A stretch of DNA of 64,000 nucleotides from Paragemmobacter kunshanensis (GCF_011059185.1 NZ_JAALFE010000009.1:99543-163542), one strand, 5' to 3'. Shown: positions 32,630-42,657, numbered from the stretch's first letter. A program made the numbers and translations. Notes: generated by a model from the letters alone, not told the origin.

Positions 32630-35600
32630 ATGACCCCGTTTACCCCGACTTTCCCCACGATGCCGACCACGAACAGCACTGGCACCCCGATCGAGAACCT
32701 GAACAGCAGCGTGACCATCGAGGCGTCAAATCGCGGAACGCCCACGCTTCTCGATGGCGACATCACATTGCCGAGTGCCTTCTCCATCGTGGCGCCGATG
32801 CTTTCGTCCGCGACGATCAGGATTTCCGGTCTAGACCTATTGGATAAAGTGACGGTTGACAGCGGAGTCCCCACTGGCTGGCGCCCCGGAACAGGCAACG
32901 GGCTGCTGGCTCCGGCGTCATTGGGAAGCACCTCTGCATCATTCGTTTACGTCCCTGGAGGAATCACTTTCACCATCCTATCCCATGGTTCCATTGTATC
33001 GGCGATTGAAACGCTGCTCGAATCGCTGCGGTTCAGCACCCAGGATGCAAACGTCTCAGGGTCCCGGACGCTCAATATCTTTGTTGATACCGACGGGTTC
33101 GATATGTCGGGGACGGTCGGCGTCACCCTTGCTGCCGCGCCGGTGCCGGTACAGATCGAAGGACTGGACGACCTGACCATCCCCTTCGAGACGCGGTTTG
33201 TCCGCAACCTGATCGACGGCGACATCACCCTGCCCGCGAATATGGTCAAAGACCTTGACGAAGGGATGTGGTCGCTGAATGGCCTGGTGCTGTCGATCAC
33301 CGGCCTGCAGTTCGGCGACGCCATCCGTTTGGCCGCAGGGTCGGGGTTCACCTTCGCCTACGGGCCTTCGGGTGTGAAACTGGACGGACAGGCTTTTGCC
33401 ACGGCATCCGGCAACACCAGCAGCGCCACCTTCACCTTCACGACGAACGTCACGGCAGCGCAACTGGAACAATTTCTTGAGGCGCTGACCTTCCAGGCTG
33501 GCCCCGCCAACCCGGCCCAGACCAGCCGCACGCTGAGCTATTCCCTGAACTCGCCAACGCCGCTGACGGGGTCCGTGGCCCTTACACTGGAGGCACCGCT
33601 GGCCGATAACCAGATCCAGGATCTGGACAACCAGACTGTGTCATTCACGGACAACGCCGTCCGCCTCGACAGCGCGATCACGCTGTCGGACGCGTTCATC
33701 GAGGCCTATTCCAGCGCCGGTTCGCTGAACAACAGCACGATTTCCGTCACCGGATGGACCGGTATGACCGCACCGATCCGGTTTGCGAGCGACACGGGCG
33801 TTTCGGTCGAAGTCGTGTTCGAGACGTTTCATAAGATCTTTGTCGACGGGGTCTGGATGGGGTCTTACAACCCCTTCGGCGGGACGATCGGCCTTACTGA
33901 AAACGCAACCGCCGCAACCGTCGAAACACTGATCGAAGCGATTTCGATCAATCCGCAGCTTACCTCCGAGGCGCCCAGCCGCACCTTCACCGTGGCGGTC
34001 GTTACCCCGACCCTGCCGCAGCACGGGACGGTGACCGTCACCGGGGCGACGGTGCTGCTGAACGATCTGCGCCAGACGCTGGATGTCAGCTATCTTGATG
34101 CCTCGGGCAGGGGCGTCTATTTCGACACCGACGTGACCCTTTCCGGCGACGGCCCGTGGAGCAACGGCCAGCTTCAGGTGACGGGGCTTTTTGCGGGTGA
34201 CAATCTCGAAGTCATTCCGCGCGAGGGCGTGGTCAGCTTCGGTTTCAATCATGAGACCGGGGCGGTCGTCGTGGTGCGAAACCAGAGCCTGATCGAAGTC
34301 GCCAATGTCACCGCCCGCACCGATACGGGACTGACCTTTACATTCAACGGCAACACAACGCGGGCGGATATCGAGACGCTGATCGAGAACCTGTTCTTCT
34401 ACACGGAAACCTCGGGCACGCGGAACATTCAGATCACCGTGTCGGACCAGAGCGGGGCGAAGACCACCGGGTCGATCGCCCTGAATGTGGGTTATATCCC
34501 GACGCTGACCGACATGGTCGATACGCTGGACCTGACGGCGGAAGAGGCGGCGGCGGGGACGCTGCTGGATGCCGATGTGACCTTCAAGGGCAGTGAGAGC
34601 TTTGACGGTGGCGGCATCAGCATCAGCGGTGCGGTGGATGGGGACAGCATCACATTGCGCACGGGCGATGGGTCGCCCATCAGCCTTGAGGCCACGGAAG
34701 AAGGAACGAGTATCCTGATCGGGAACCGGACGGTCGGGGTCTTGTACGGCGACGAAGCCGGGCTTCAGATCGCCACGAATGACGGCGCGACCGCCGCGGA
34801 TATCGAGGCGATCCTTGAAAACCTCGTGTTCCGCACGACCGGGACGGGTGCGACGCGGGACTTCACCATCCAGATTACCGACCGGAACGGCGATTTCGAC
34901 AAGCAGGTCATCACGGTGAACCTGCTGCCGGCGGGCGCGAAGGAACTGGCCTATCAGATCTTCACCGTCGACAACGGAACGCTGTTGCCCATCCAAGGGC
35001 TCAGCGGCACGACCGGCGACCTGAACCCCGCCGATCTGTTCGGCCCCTTGCCCCCGCCGAATATGTTCGTCGTTGAATATTCCGGCCTGCTGAGCGTGGG
35101 GACGGTGGGCTTTGGCGAACGTTCCTACATCTATTATGAGGGTGCGAGCCCCGACACCGTCTTCTATGTGAACGGGGTCTATTACACGGCGGAGGGGCCG
35201 CAGGGGCGGATCGAGCTGGACCTTCCGCCCGGTCTGCACAAGATCACGCTGATGCTGCCCTATGAGACGAACAATGGGACGATTGTCACCAAGCCGCCGA
35301 CGCTGACCTTCGGGACGGGGCTGGGAAGCGCTCCTGTCGAGGAGATCAACCCGACGCCGCTGTTCGACAGCGTCCGGACGATGCCGGACAGCCTGCACAA
35401 GGTGACGGTGACATCGTCCATTACAAACGACCTCGGCACAAGCGAGCAGACGCATGTCTTCTATGTCACCTCGCTGGATGACATTTCGGCGCTGCTTATC
35501 GAGCTGAAACAGATGATCAACCCGCCGCCCGGCGTGACTTTCACGCAGACCTATACCACGGTCACCGAAACCGCGGGCGGCACCGGGGCGGATACGCTGG

Positions 35601-36805
35601 TCGGGACGGTGGGGAATGACCTGCTGGAAGGCGGGGCGGGCGATGATGTGCTCATGGGCAGCCCGGGGGCCGATACGATGGACGGCGGGGCGGGTGTCGA
35701 TGCCGTTTCCTATCAGCGATCCGGTGTCGGCGTGGTAGTCGATCTGACCAGGGGCATCGGTCTGGGCGGCGATGCCGAGGGCGATGTGCTGCGCAACATC
35801 GAGGTGGTGACCGGATCGGGCCATGCCGACCGTCTGATCGGTTCGGCCGGGAATGACACGCTGCGGGGCCTTGCCGGCCATGACACGCTGATGGGCCGGG
35901 CGGGCGATGATGTGCTTTCCGGCGGCGATGGCGGTGACCTTCTGGAAGGCGGCGCCGGCAACGATCTGATGCGCGGCGGCTTTGGCGGGGACGGGCTTTA
36001 TGGCGGCGACGGCGTGGACAGCCTTTACGGCGAGTCCGGCAATGACACGCTGGGCGGCTTCAACGGCGATGACAAGATGTTCGGCGGTGCCGGGGACGAT
36101 CTTCTGAGGGCGGGCGAGGGCAATGACGCCCTGCACGGCGACGAAGGTGCGGACCAGCTGTTCGGCGGTGACGGCGACGACCGGCTGATGGGCGGCGCGG
36201 GCGCGGATATGCTGGATGGCGGGACCGGGTTCAACTGGGCCTCTTATGCCAGGTCGGTTGCCGGGGTGACCGTGGATCTGTTCAAAGGTGTGGGCCAGGG
36301 TGGCGAGGCAGAAGGCGACGTCCTGCTGAACATCCGCGGGGTGAACGGGTCGGCGCATGACGATCATCTGACCGGGACTGCACGGCGCGATCTGCTGAAC
36401 GGCGCGGCTGGCAACGACACGCTGAACGGCGGGGGCGGGGCGGACAGCCTGTTCGGCGGGGCAGGGGATGACCTTGTGACCGGCGGGGACGGGCATGACC
36501 GGCTGAACGGCGGCGCGGGGAATGACGTGCTGACCGGCGGTGCCGGGGATGACGTCTTTGTCTTCCAGACCGGCTTCGGCGCGGACCAGATCACGGATCT
36601 GTCAGAGGGTGACGGCATCCTGTTGCAGAAAGAACAATGGGGATCCTCGGGCGTCGGCAATGTGGCAGACCTGCTGGAGAACCGTGGCTATCAGTTTGAC
36701 GGCTATGTCGAATTGCGGCTGACCGCGACGGATGTCCTGCGGATCGACGGTGTGACGCTGGTGGATCTGCGGTCCAATCCGGATTACTTCCTGATCGTGC
36801 AGTGA
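32630..36805 (+). CDS. Large RTX (calcium-binding nonapeptide) surface or secreted protein
   Basis: A 1391-residue acidic protein. Residues ~25-770 contain five diverged copies of a ~120-150-residue beta-domain, each opening with a strand such as DGDITLPSAFS and closing with an IETLLESLRF-type helix then an RTLNIFV-type strand. After a Thr/Pro-rich region (~770-985), about 350 residues of GGxGxDxLxG nonapeptides form two blocks, interrupted by copies of VDLTRGIGLGGDAEGDVL and VDLFKGVGQGGEAEGDVL. The end (TLVDLRSNPDYFLIVQ) suits a type I secretion signal, and there is no N-terminal signal peptide. No type I exporter is encoded nearby. A weak ribosome-binding site precedes ATG 32630. Likely an adhesin or S-layer-like protein stabilised by Ca2+. 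Confidence 0.85.
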   Translation: MTPFTPTFPTMPTTNSTGTPIENLNSSVTIEASNRGTPTLLDGDITLPSAFSIVAPMLSSATIRISGLDLLDKVTVDSGVPTGWRPGTGNGLLAPASLGSTSASFVYVPGGITFTILSHGSIVSAIETLLESLRFSTQDANVSGSRTLNIFVDTDGFDMSGTVGVTLAAAPVPVQIEGLDDLTIPFETRFVRNLIDGDITLPANMVKDLDEGMWSLNGLVLSITGLQFGDAIRLAAGSGFTFAYGPSGVKLDGQAFATASGNTSSATFTFTTNVTAAQLEQFLEALTFQAGPANPAQTSRTLSYSLNSPTPLTGSVALTLEAPLADNQIQDLDNQTVSFTDNAVRLDSAITLSDAFIEAYSSAGSLNNSTISVTGWTGMTAPIRFASDTGVSVEVVFETFHKIFVDGVWMGSYNPFGGTIGLTENATAATVETLIEAISINPQLTSEAPSRTFTVAVVTPTLPQHGTVTVTGATVLLNDLRQTLDVSYLDASGRGVYFDTDVTLSGDGPWSNGQLQVTGLFAGDNLEVIPREGVVSFGFNHETGAVVVVRNQSLIEVANVTARTDTGLTFTFNGNTTRADIETLIENLFFYTETSGTRNIQITVSDQSGAKTTGSIALNVGYIPTLTDMVDTLDLTAEEAAAGTLLDADVTFKGSESFDGGGISISGAVDGDSITLRTGDGSPISLEATEEGTSILIGNRTVGVLYGDEAGLQIATNDGATAADIEAILENLVFRTTGTGATRDFTIQITDRNGDFDKQVITVNLLPAGAKELAYQIFTVDNGTLLPIQGLSGTTGDLNPADLFGPLPPPNMFVVEYSGLLSVGTVGFGERSYIYYEGASPDTVFYVNGVYYTAEGPQGRIELDLPPGLHKITLMLPYETNNGTIVTKPPTLTFGTGLGSAPVEEINPTPLFDSVRTMPDSLHKVTVTSSITNDLGTSEQTHVFYVTSLDDISALLIELKQMINPPPGVTFTQTYTTVTETAGGTGADTLVGTVGNDLLEGGAGDDVLMGSPGADTMDGGAGVDAVSYQRSGVGVVVDLTRGIGLGGDAEGDVLRNIEVVTGSGHADRLIGSAGNDTLRGLAGHDTLMGRAGDDVLSGGDGGDLLEGGAGNDLMRGGFGGDGLYGGDGVDSLYGESGNDTLGGFNGDDKMFGGAGDDLLRAGEGNDALHGDEGADQLFGGDGDDRLMGGAGADMLDGGTGFNWASYARSVAGVTVDLFKGVGQGGEAEGDVLLNIRGVNGSAHDDHLTGTARRDLLNGAAGNDTLNGGGGADSLFGGAGDDLVTGGDGHDRLNGGAGNDVLTGGAGDDVFVFQTGFGADQITDLSEGDGILLQKEQWGSSGVGNVADLLENRGYQFDGYVELRLTATDVLRIDGVTLVDLRSNPDYFLIVQ

Positions 36806-36815
36806 AGGGGCAGGG

Positions 36816-36842
36816 CACGCGCCCTGTGGCGCGTGCCTTTGG
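36816..36842 (+). terminator. Terminator 1 after the RTX gene
   Basis: Perfect 10-bp stem GGCACGCGCC/GGCGCGTGCC with a CTGT loop followed by TTT, 10 bases after the stop codon. Confidence 0.75.
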
Positions 36843-36852
36843 CGCAAATCGG

Positions 36853-36886
36853 CCCCGGCGACGGCATGTCGCCGGGGCCTTTCCAT
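36853..36886 (+). terminator. Terminator 2 after the RTX gene
   Basis: Perfect 12-bp stem GGCCCCGGCGAC/GTCGCCGGGGCC with a 5-base loop followed by TTTCC. It is the second of two tandem terminators and isolates the downstream kinase gene from RTX transcription. The rest of the stretch up to 37126 holds no recognised gene. Confidence 0.65.
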
Positions 36887-37126
36887 TGGACCTGCCCGCC
36901 CGAGACCCTGGCGCGGGGCATCGGCGGGCATCAGCGTGAGGGCCGCCCGGGTCTCGGACGGGGGAGCCTTGCCGGTATCCGCATCAGCACAAGAGCGGGA
37001 CGCGGCGGTTCCGGCCGAGATGGCACGGGACTTGCCCTGTTCGATGTGAGAGACTTTTGCGGCTGGACATGTCGGATCTGTCGGTTCGAGACTGTCGGCG
37101 CGGGGCGCAAGGGGAAAAGGGTGACG

Positions 37127-38959
37127 ATGGCGACTTCCGTGGATATCCGGATCCTCGTGGCCGTTGCCTGCATCCTGCTGATCTTCGCGCTGGGCCTTGT
37201 CGCCTTTCTGCGGGGGGCCTGGACAGACCGGTTCCGCATGGCGGCCAATTTCTTTGCGGGCAGCCTTGCAGCACTTCTGGTTTCCGCGCTGGGCGTCTTC
37301 CTGTCGCAGGATGCGCCATTCGTCCTCAGTGCCGTGCTGATCATTTCGGGGGCGCATTTCGGCATCGTCTTCGGCTGCCTTTCCCTGCACGAGGCGCTTG
37401 GGTCGCGCCCGCGCATCGGGGCGGTGATCGGCCTTGCCGGGGCTGTATGCATGGGCCAGGCGCTGCTGGCCGCGATCTTTCACAGCGCCCATCTTCTTAT
37501 CCTGACCACATCGGTGGTGAATGCCATCCTCAGCCTTGCCGCGGCGGGCAGCTTCTGGTCGTTGCCGCCGGGGACATCGCGCCGGAACCGGCTGCTGGCA
37601 TCGGCGCCCTACTTCCTGATCGCCTGTGCCTATGGGGCGCGGCTGTTGATGCTGCTGGCGGCCGAACCGGAGCAATGGTTCGTGCTGGCCTCGTCGATCA
37701 TCGCCTTCGTGCTGGCCTCGGCCTCGCTTTACCTGGGCTTTGCCCTGATCATCCTGCGCGAAAGCGCGCTGAGCGATGCGCTGCGGCGCGCGCGGGCCGA
37801 GAGCGAGCAGATCCTGCAGCAACGCACCCGTCTTTTTTCGCAGATGAACCACGAATTGCGCACGCCCCTGAACGGGATCGTCGGGCTTACCCGTGTCCTG
37901 TCCGGCCAGGTGGTGGATGAGAAGGGCGCAAGGACCGTGCGGGACCTTCAGGCATCCGCGGCGCTGCTGAAGACGGTGGTGGACGATGTGCTTGATTTTG
38001 CGAAGCTCGACAGTGGGGCGCTGGTTCTGGAGACGGTCGATTTCAACCTGCCCGATCTGGTGGAGGGGATCGCCTCGCAATATCGCGCGCTGGCGGCGGA
38101 AAAGGCGGTGGCCGTTCGGGTTGAGGCCGTCGCGGATCTGATGGCCTGGCGCAGGGGGGATCCCATGCGGTTGCGGCAGATCCTGCACAATATCCTTGCC
38201 AATTCCGTGAAGTTCACCGCGGCGGGCGAGATCGCCATCGCGATGGAGGTCCCGGGCGGCGATCTGATCCGGCTGCGCGTTTCGGATACGGGCATCGGAA
38301 TGACCGAAGAGCAGCTTGGCCTGCTTTTCGAGCCGTTCCGCCAGGCCACGGCCAGCACGGCCCGGCAGTTCGGCGGAACCGGGCTGGGGATGAGCATCGT
38401 CAAGATGCTGGTCGAGGCGCTGGGCGGACAGATCGGGGTGCAGAGCGCGCCGGGGGCGGGCACGACGGTGGAGATCGTGCTTCCCCTGGCCGGGGCCGAA
38501 GCGCCAGAGCCGCCGGAGGCGGCGCTTCCCGCCCCGGCTGCCGATCATGCCCTGCCCGGGGATCTGCGCGTCCTTTGCGCCGATGACGACGAGATAAACC
38601 GGCTGGTGCTGCAAGCCTTCCTTGTCGAACTCGGGGTTTCGCCGGTGATGGCCGCGAGCGGCGCCGAGGCGATCACGCTGGGGCGGGAGGGACGGTTCGA
38701 CCTTTACCTGATCGACATCAACATGCCGGAGATGGGCGGGGTCGAGACCCTGGCCGCCCTGCGCCGGATCGACGGGGCCCGGCCCGGAAGGCCGCCCCTT
38801 GCGGTGGCCGTCACCGCAAATGTCATGGCCGACGATATCCAGAGCTATCTGGAGGCGGGATTTGACGTGCATCTGCCCAAGCCCATCGTCTTTGAAGACC
38901 TGTGCGATCTTCTCCGGCAGGCGCGGCCGGGTGCCGGGGCAGAAGGCCGATCCGGCTGA
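37127..38959 (+). CDS. Hybrid sensor histidine kinase/response regulator
   Basis: A 610-residue protein. About seven hydrophobic segments fill residues 1-210 with no obvious periplasmic domain. A coiled linker leads to HisKA with the phospho-accepting His242 in QMNHELRTPLNGIVG. HATPase_c follows with N-box LHNILANSVKF, G1 DTGIGM and G2 GGTGLGMSI. A C-terminal receiver domain (VLCADDDEINRLVL) has its phospho-acceptor at Asp530 (LIDINMPEMGG). ATG 37127 is preceded by GGGGAAAAGGG; in-frame codons further upstream are low-complexity and run into the RTX terminators. It probably passes phosphate to an Hpt protein such as the ChpT-type protein at 49474. The signal is unknown. Confidence 0.88.
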   Translation: MATSVDIRILVAVACILLIFALGLVAFLRGAWTDRFRMAANFFAGSLAALLVSALGVFLSQDAPFVLSAVLIISGAHFGIVFGCLSLHEALGSRPRIGAVIGLAGAVCMGQALLAAIFHSAHLLILTTSVVNAILSLAAAGSFWSLPPGTSRRNRLLASAPYFLIACAYGARLLMLLAAEPEQWFVLASSIIAFVLASASLYLGFALIILRESALSDALRRARAESEQILQQRTRLFSQMNHELRTPLNGIVGLTRVLSGQVVDEKGARTVRDLQASAALLKTVVDDVLDFAKLDSGALVLETVDFNLPDLVEGIASQYRALAAEKAVAVRVEAVADLMAWRRGDPMRLRQILHNILANSVKFTAAGEIAIAMEVPGGDLIRLRVSDTGIGMTEEQLGLLFEPFRQATASTARQFGGTGLGMSIVKMLVEALGGQIGVQSAPGAGTTVEIVLPLAGAEAPEPPEAALPAPAADHALPGDLRVLCADDDEINRLVLQAFLVELGVSPVMAASGAEAITLGREGRFDLYLIDINMPEMGGVETLAALRRIDGARPGRPPLAVAVTANVMADDIQSYLEAGFDVHLPKPIVFEDLCDLLRQARPGAGAEGRSG

Positions 38960-39114
38960 ACTGCTGCTCCTGGCCCCAAAATTCGGCCCCGCCGCCTGAG
39001 GGAGGCAAGATCGCCACAGGCAAGCCGGATCGCCTGCCTTGCACATGATCTTCACAATTTGGCCCGTTTCCGGGCGCAGGGATTAACAACCTGAGGTGAA
39101 TTGAAGAGCGGCAG

Positions 39115-42100
39115 ATGCACGCAAAGTTGGGCGCGATCCTGATCCTGTCGATGCTTGCATTGGCGGGAACCTATTTCAAGATCACCATGTTCGGGACGAT
39201 CGCCTTTGTCTTCGGCACGGTGGTCGCCCTGGTTGCGGTGCGTCTGGTCGGTCTTGGCGGGGCGCTGATCGTGGCCCTCGTTGGCGCCAGCTATACCTGG
39301 GTCGCCTGGGGCCATCCCTATGCCATGCTGATCTCGGTTCTCGAAGTGCTTGTCGTGGGATACTTTGCAAGGCGTTCGGACAATCTTGCCCTGATCGACG
39401 TGGCCTTCTGGGTAGTCCTCGGCGCGCCGCTTGCCTTTGTGACCTATGTCACGGCGCTGGAGCTTTCCTGGGCCTCGTCTGCCTTTGTTGCGCTGAAGCT
39501 TTCGGTCAATGGTGTCTTCAACGCCGTCTTTGCGGGCCTTGTCCTTGGGGTGCTGCCCGGGCTTCTGCCATCGACCATCCGTCGCCTGCCGAAGATGTCC
39601 TATGACGCGCTTCTCTTCCATACGCTGGCCTTCGTGGCCCTGATCGCCACATTGGCGCTGACCATTGCAGACAGCCGGGATGACCAGAGAAGCCGGTTGC
39701 AGGATGTTTCGACCTTTCTCTGGTTCGTCGGAAACGACGTGCTGCAAAGCCTTTCGAAGGATCCGGAGGCACATCCCACCGCCGAGAGATACAGTGGTCG
39801 CCTTGCGTCGATGCTTGGCGCTGCGGGCGACAGATCAGGGATCGCAGGCAGCCTGACGATTGCCAAGGTCGCCACGGACGGATCCATCGTGCCCCTGTCG
39901 GGTGAAGCCAGAAGCTTCGGGAAGACAGGCAGTGTCATCGTCCGGCCCGACGGGCTTGCCATATGGTCGCCGGCCCGGGACAGGCACGAGATCCTTCGGA
40001 CGCGGGAAAGCGTCTACTTCGTGAGCCTGCCGGTGGGCGCCGTTTCGGATATGGCGGCCCTGCGGGTGGAGTTGCGCGCGGCCCCGGTCGTGGACGCGCT
40101 GGAGGCCTCTGGCCGGTGGAACCTGCTGATGCTGACCGGGGCGATGGTCTTCGTGTTCATCGCGTCGCGGCTGCTGTCGCTGCAACTGAGCACGCCCCTG
40201 CGGCGACTGTCCGAGGCAACGGGCAATCTGCCCAGTCTCATCAGGTCGGGCAGCCATGGGATTGATCTTCCCGAAAGTGCCGTGCTGGAGATCGACCAGG
40301 TTTCCGCCTCGTTTCGGGACATGACCGGTGAGCTTCGTCAGATGTTCATCGAACGCGACGAACTGAACCGGACGCTGGAGGCCCGCGTCCTGGAGCGCAC
40401 GCGGCAACTTGACCTGATGTCGCAAGTCGCGCGCCAGACAACCAATGGCGTGGTCGTCACGGATCCCGAGGGACGTGCCACCTGGGTGAACGAAGCCTTC
40501 GAGCGGATGACGGGTTTCGCCGCAAGCGAGATGATCGGACAGGTTCCGGGGCATCTGTTGCAGCGCATGGCGCCGCCCGACGAGATCATGCAGGTCATGC
40601 AGGATGGTCTTGCAAATCGGAAAAGCTTTCACGTCGAGATCCTGAACCATACCAAGGGGGGAAAGCCCTACTGGATCGACTTGCAGTGCAATCCCATGGA
40701 GGATGCCGAAGGCAGGCATATCGGCTTTATCGCGATCCAGAACGACGTGACCGAACGCATGGCCATGCAACGCTCGCTTCAGCAATCGCTGGAGCGGCTT
40801 CAGCTTTCCACCGAGGTGGCAGAACTGGGTGTGTGGTCGCTGGACCCGGAGACATCGCGGATCGACTGGAACGAGCAGAACCACCGACTGGCCGGCATTT
40901 CGCCCGGACAGGACATTCGACAGGAATGGATCGCCCGGACCCATCCCGAGGATGCAGCCTTCATCGACGCGAAGATCAGGGAACTGATCGTCCGGCAATC
41001 CGGAGATGCGAGTTTCGAGTTCCGGCTGAACCATCCCGAGAAGGGGGAGCGCACCCTTTCCTCCATCGCGCGGGCCATCCAGGAGAATGGACGCCTGGTT
41101 CGGATCACCGGGGTGACATGGGATGTGACGGACGAGCGGCTGGCGGCCGACCTTCTGAAGCGGTCGCTTCAGCATAACGAAGCGATCCTGAACAATGTCG
41201 ATGATGCCATCATCACGATCGACACCAGGGGGCTGATCGCCTCGTGCAACCGGGCGACCGAACTGATCTTTGGCTACAAGACGGAAGAGATGCTTGGGAA
41301 GAGCATCTCGATGGTCATGCCAAGTCATCACGCGGCCCAGCATGACCGCTATATCGGCCTGTACCAAAGGGGCGGCACGTCGCGGGTAGTCGGACAGGTG
41401 GGCCAGTTCGAGGCGGTTCGGGCCAACGGTGAGATCTTCCCCGTGGAGCTTGCCGTCACCGAGATTGATGCCGGTGACGGGCGCTTTTTCATGGGTATCC
41501 TGCGGGATATCACGGAGCGGAAGAAGATCGAGAAGATGCAGAGCGAGTTCCTGGCAACGGTGAACCATGAGCTTCGCACGCCGCTGACATCCATCAAGGG
41601 CACGCTTTCCCTGCTGAGGAGCGGTGTTGCAGGTCAGCTGAACGAGAGCGGCGAGCGTATCGTCGCCGCCGCCCTGAGGAACGCCGAGCAACTCGGCCGG
41701 ATGGTTGAAGAAATGCTGGATCTTGAACGCATGCAGCAAGGCAAGCTGGAGATCCTCTGCACGGCCGAGCGCGCCGATCATCTGGTTGTTCAGGCAGTCG
41801 AGATGAACCGCGTCCTTGCCGGTGACCGGAAGATCCGGATCGCCATCGGACCCGAGCCATTGCCCGAGGCCATCGTCTCGGTCGATGGGCCGCGGGTGAT
41901 CCAGATCCTGACGAACTTCCTGTCGAACGCGATCAAGTTCTCGCATCAGGGCGACACGATTGATGTGCGGATGGTTCTTCGCAACGGTCTCGTGCGTATC
42001 AGCGTGATCGACCACGGCCCCGGGATCCCGCGCGACAAGCAGTCCCTGCTGTTTCAGAAGTTCGCGCAGCTTGATACGAGCGACGCGCGCCTTCATCGCG

Positions 42101-42312
42101 GTGCGGGTCTTGGGCTTGCCATCAGCCGCGAACTGGCGCTTCGCATGGGGGGCAGGGTGGGACTGCAGTCCGACGAGGGCGAAGGTTCGGAATTCTGGGC
42201 CGAGTTTCCGTGCATCGATTTGCCGTCACAGCCTGTGTCAAGCCCTGTCAGGGCAGGGATGCAAAGGCCGCTGGAGATGATGTCGGATGAACGGCAGGCG
42301 GGCCGTGACTGA
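39115..42312 (+). CDS. Multi-PAS sensor histidine kinase
   Basis: A 1065-residue kinase. Residues 1-185 hold about six membrane helices (MASE-like), ~190-335 an extracytoplasmic sensory loop, then a membrane helix (LLMLTGAMVFVFIASRLL), a HAMP-like segment and a coiled coil. Three PAS domains follow at about 430-560, 565-690 and 700-805. HisKA has its phospho-His at 818 (TVNHELRTPLTSIKG) and HATPase_c follows (FLSNAIKFSHQGD, DHGPGIP, GAGLGLAI). The third PAS resembles the FixL heme PAS and keeps a His (743) at the heme-ligand position (QHDRYIGLY). It has no receiver domain; its cognate regulator overlapping the 3' end is broken. Confidence 0.88.
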   Translation: MHAKLGAILILSMLALAGTYFKITMFGTIAFVFGTVVALVAVRLVGLGGALIVALVGASYTWVAWGHPYAMLISVLEVLVVGYFARRSDNLALIDVAFWVVLGAPLAFVTYVTALELSWASSAFVALKLSVNGVFNAVFAGLVLGVLPGLLPSTIRRLPKMSYDALLFHTLAFVALIATLALTIADSRDDQRSRLQDVSTFLWFVGNDVLQSLSKDPEAHPTAERYSGRLASMLGAAGDRSGIAGSLTIAKVATDGSIVPLSGEARSFGKTGSVIVRPDGLAIWSPARDRHEILRTRESVYFVSLPVGAVSDMAALRVELRAAPVVDALEASGRWNLLMLTGAMVFVFIASRLLSLQLSTPLRRLSEATGNLPSLIRSGSHGIDLPESAVLEIDQVSASFRDMTGELRQMFIERDELNRTLEARVLERTRQLDLMSQVARQTTNGVVVTDPEGRATWVNEAFERMTGFAASEMIGQVPGHLLQRMAPPDEIMQVMQDGLANRKSFHVEILNHTKGGKPYWIDLQCNPMEDAEGRHIGFIAIQNDVTERMAMQRSLQQSLERLQLSTEVAELGVWSLDPETSRIDWNEQNHRLAGISPGQDIRQEWIARTHPEDAAFIDAKIRELIVRQSGDASFEFRLNHPEKGERTLSSIARAIQENGRLVRITGVTWDVTDERLAADLLKRSLQHNEAILNNVDDAIITIDTRGLIASCNRATELIFGYKTEEMLGKSISMVMPSHHAAQHDRYIGLYQRGGTSRVVGQVGQFEAVRANGEIFPVELAVTEIDAGDGRFFMGILRDITERKKIEKMQSEFLATVNHELRTPLTSIKGTLSLLRSGVAGQLNESGERIVAAALRNAEQLGRMVEEMLDLERMQQGKLEILCTAERADHLVVQAVEMNRVLAGDRKIRIAIGPEPLPEAIVSVDGPRVIQILTNFLSNAIKFSHQGDTIDVRMVLRNGLVRISVIDHGPGIPRDKQSLLFQKFAQLDTSDARLHRGAGLGLAISRELALRMGGRVGLQSDEGEGSEFWAEFPCIDLPSQPVSSPVRAGMQRPLEMMSDERQAGRD

Positions 42313-42657
42313 GCGGCGCCGCGTGCTTTCATGGAAGGCGATCGGGACATCCGTCAGTTCATCCGGCTTGCGCTGAAAGATGTCGGTTGGCTTGAGGTTT
42401 CCGGTTTCCAATCCGGGCAGGGGGCGCTTTCGGACCTGCCCTTGATCAAGTCACAGTCCGGCTGGGTGAACTTTCCGCAACAAAACCGGCCAGAGGGAAT
42501 GGCTGGGCGATCGCGTTGTCTGGCGCGGGCGAGCAAGCGGTGCGGCCCCCGTCCATCCCGTGGCGGGGCAGCCCTGTCGTTGGCTGCGCCCGATGGTGCC
42601 GAAACTGATCGAGGTCGGATCCGGCCCCAAGGGGGCCGTCCGGCAGGCGATCATTGA
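42305..42657 (+). pseudogene. Frameshifted and truncated response-regulator remnant
   Basis: A GTG at 42305 overlaps the kinase stop and encodes MTERRRVLS, the first strand of a receiver domain. One base is then missing near 42329-42331, and homology resumes in the next frame as MEGDRDIRQFIRLALKDVGW and SGFQSGQGALSDLP, matching the start of CheY-like receivers. After about residue 45 (near 42445) the similarity stops and the remaining sequence is unrelated on both strands, lacking the phospho-acceptor Asp. This was the partner of the upstream kinase. It could still yield a short peptide from ATG 42331 but not a working receiver. Confidence 0.5.

Noticed and set aside
33641..36496. Very long open frame (951 codons) antisense to the RTX gene
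   Set aside because: It is His/Arg/Pro/Gln-rich with no domain pattern, and arises as the complement of GC-rich RTX codons; the sense strand has clear repeats.
35580..36560. Tandem short repeats that might suggest a CRISPR array
   Set aside because: They are in frame, encode GGxGxDxLxG nonapeptides and lack identical repeats with unique spacers. No cas genes are present.
36602..39055. 817-codon antisense frame over the hybrid kinase gene
   Set aside because: It is a shadow of a well-supported kinase with all catalytic motifs on the + strand, and its composition is basic and low in hydrophobics.
42445..42657. Possible transposase or integrase fragment after the truncated response regulator
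   Set aside because: Several frames are open on both strands but none shows a recognisable transposase motif, target duplication or terminal repeat.
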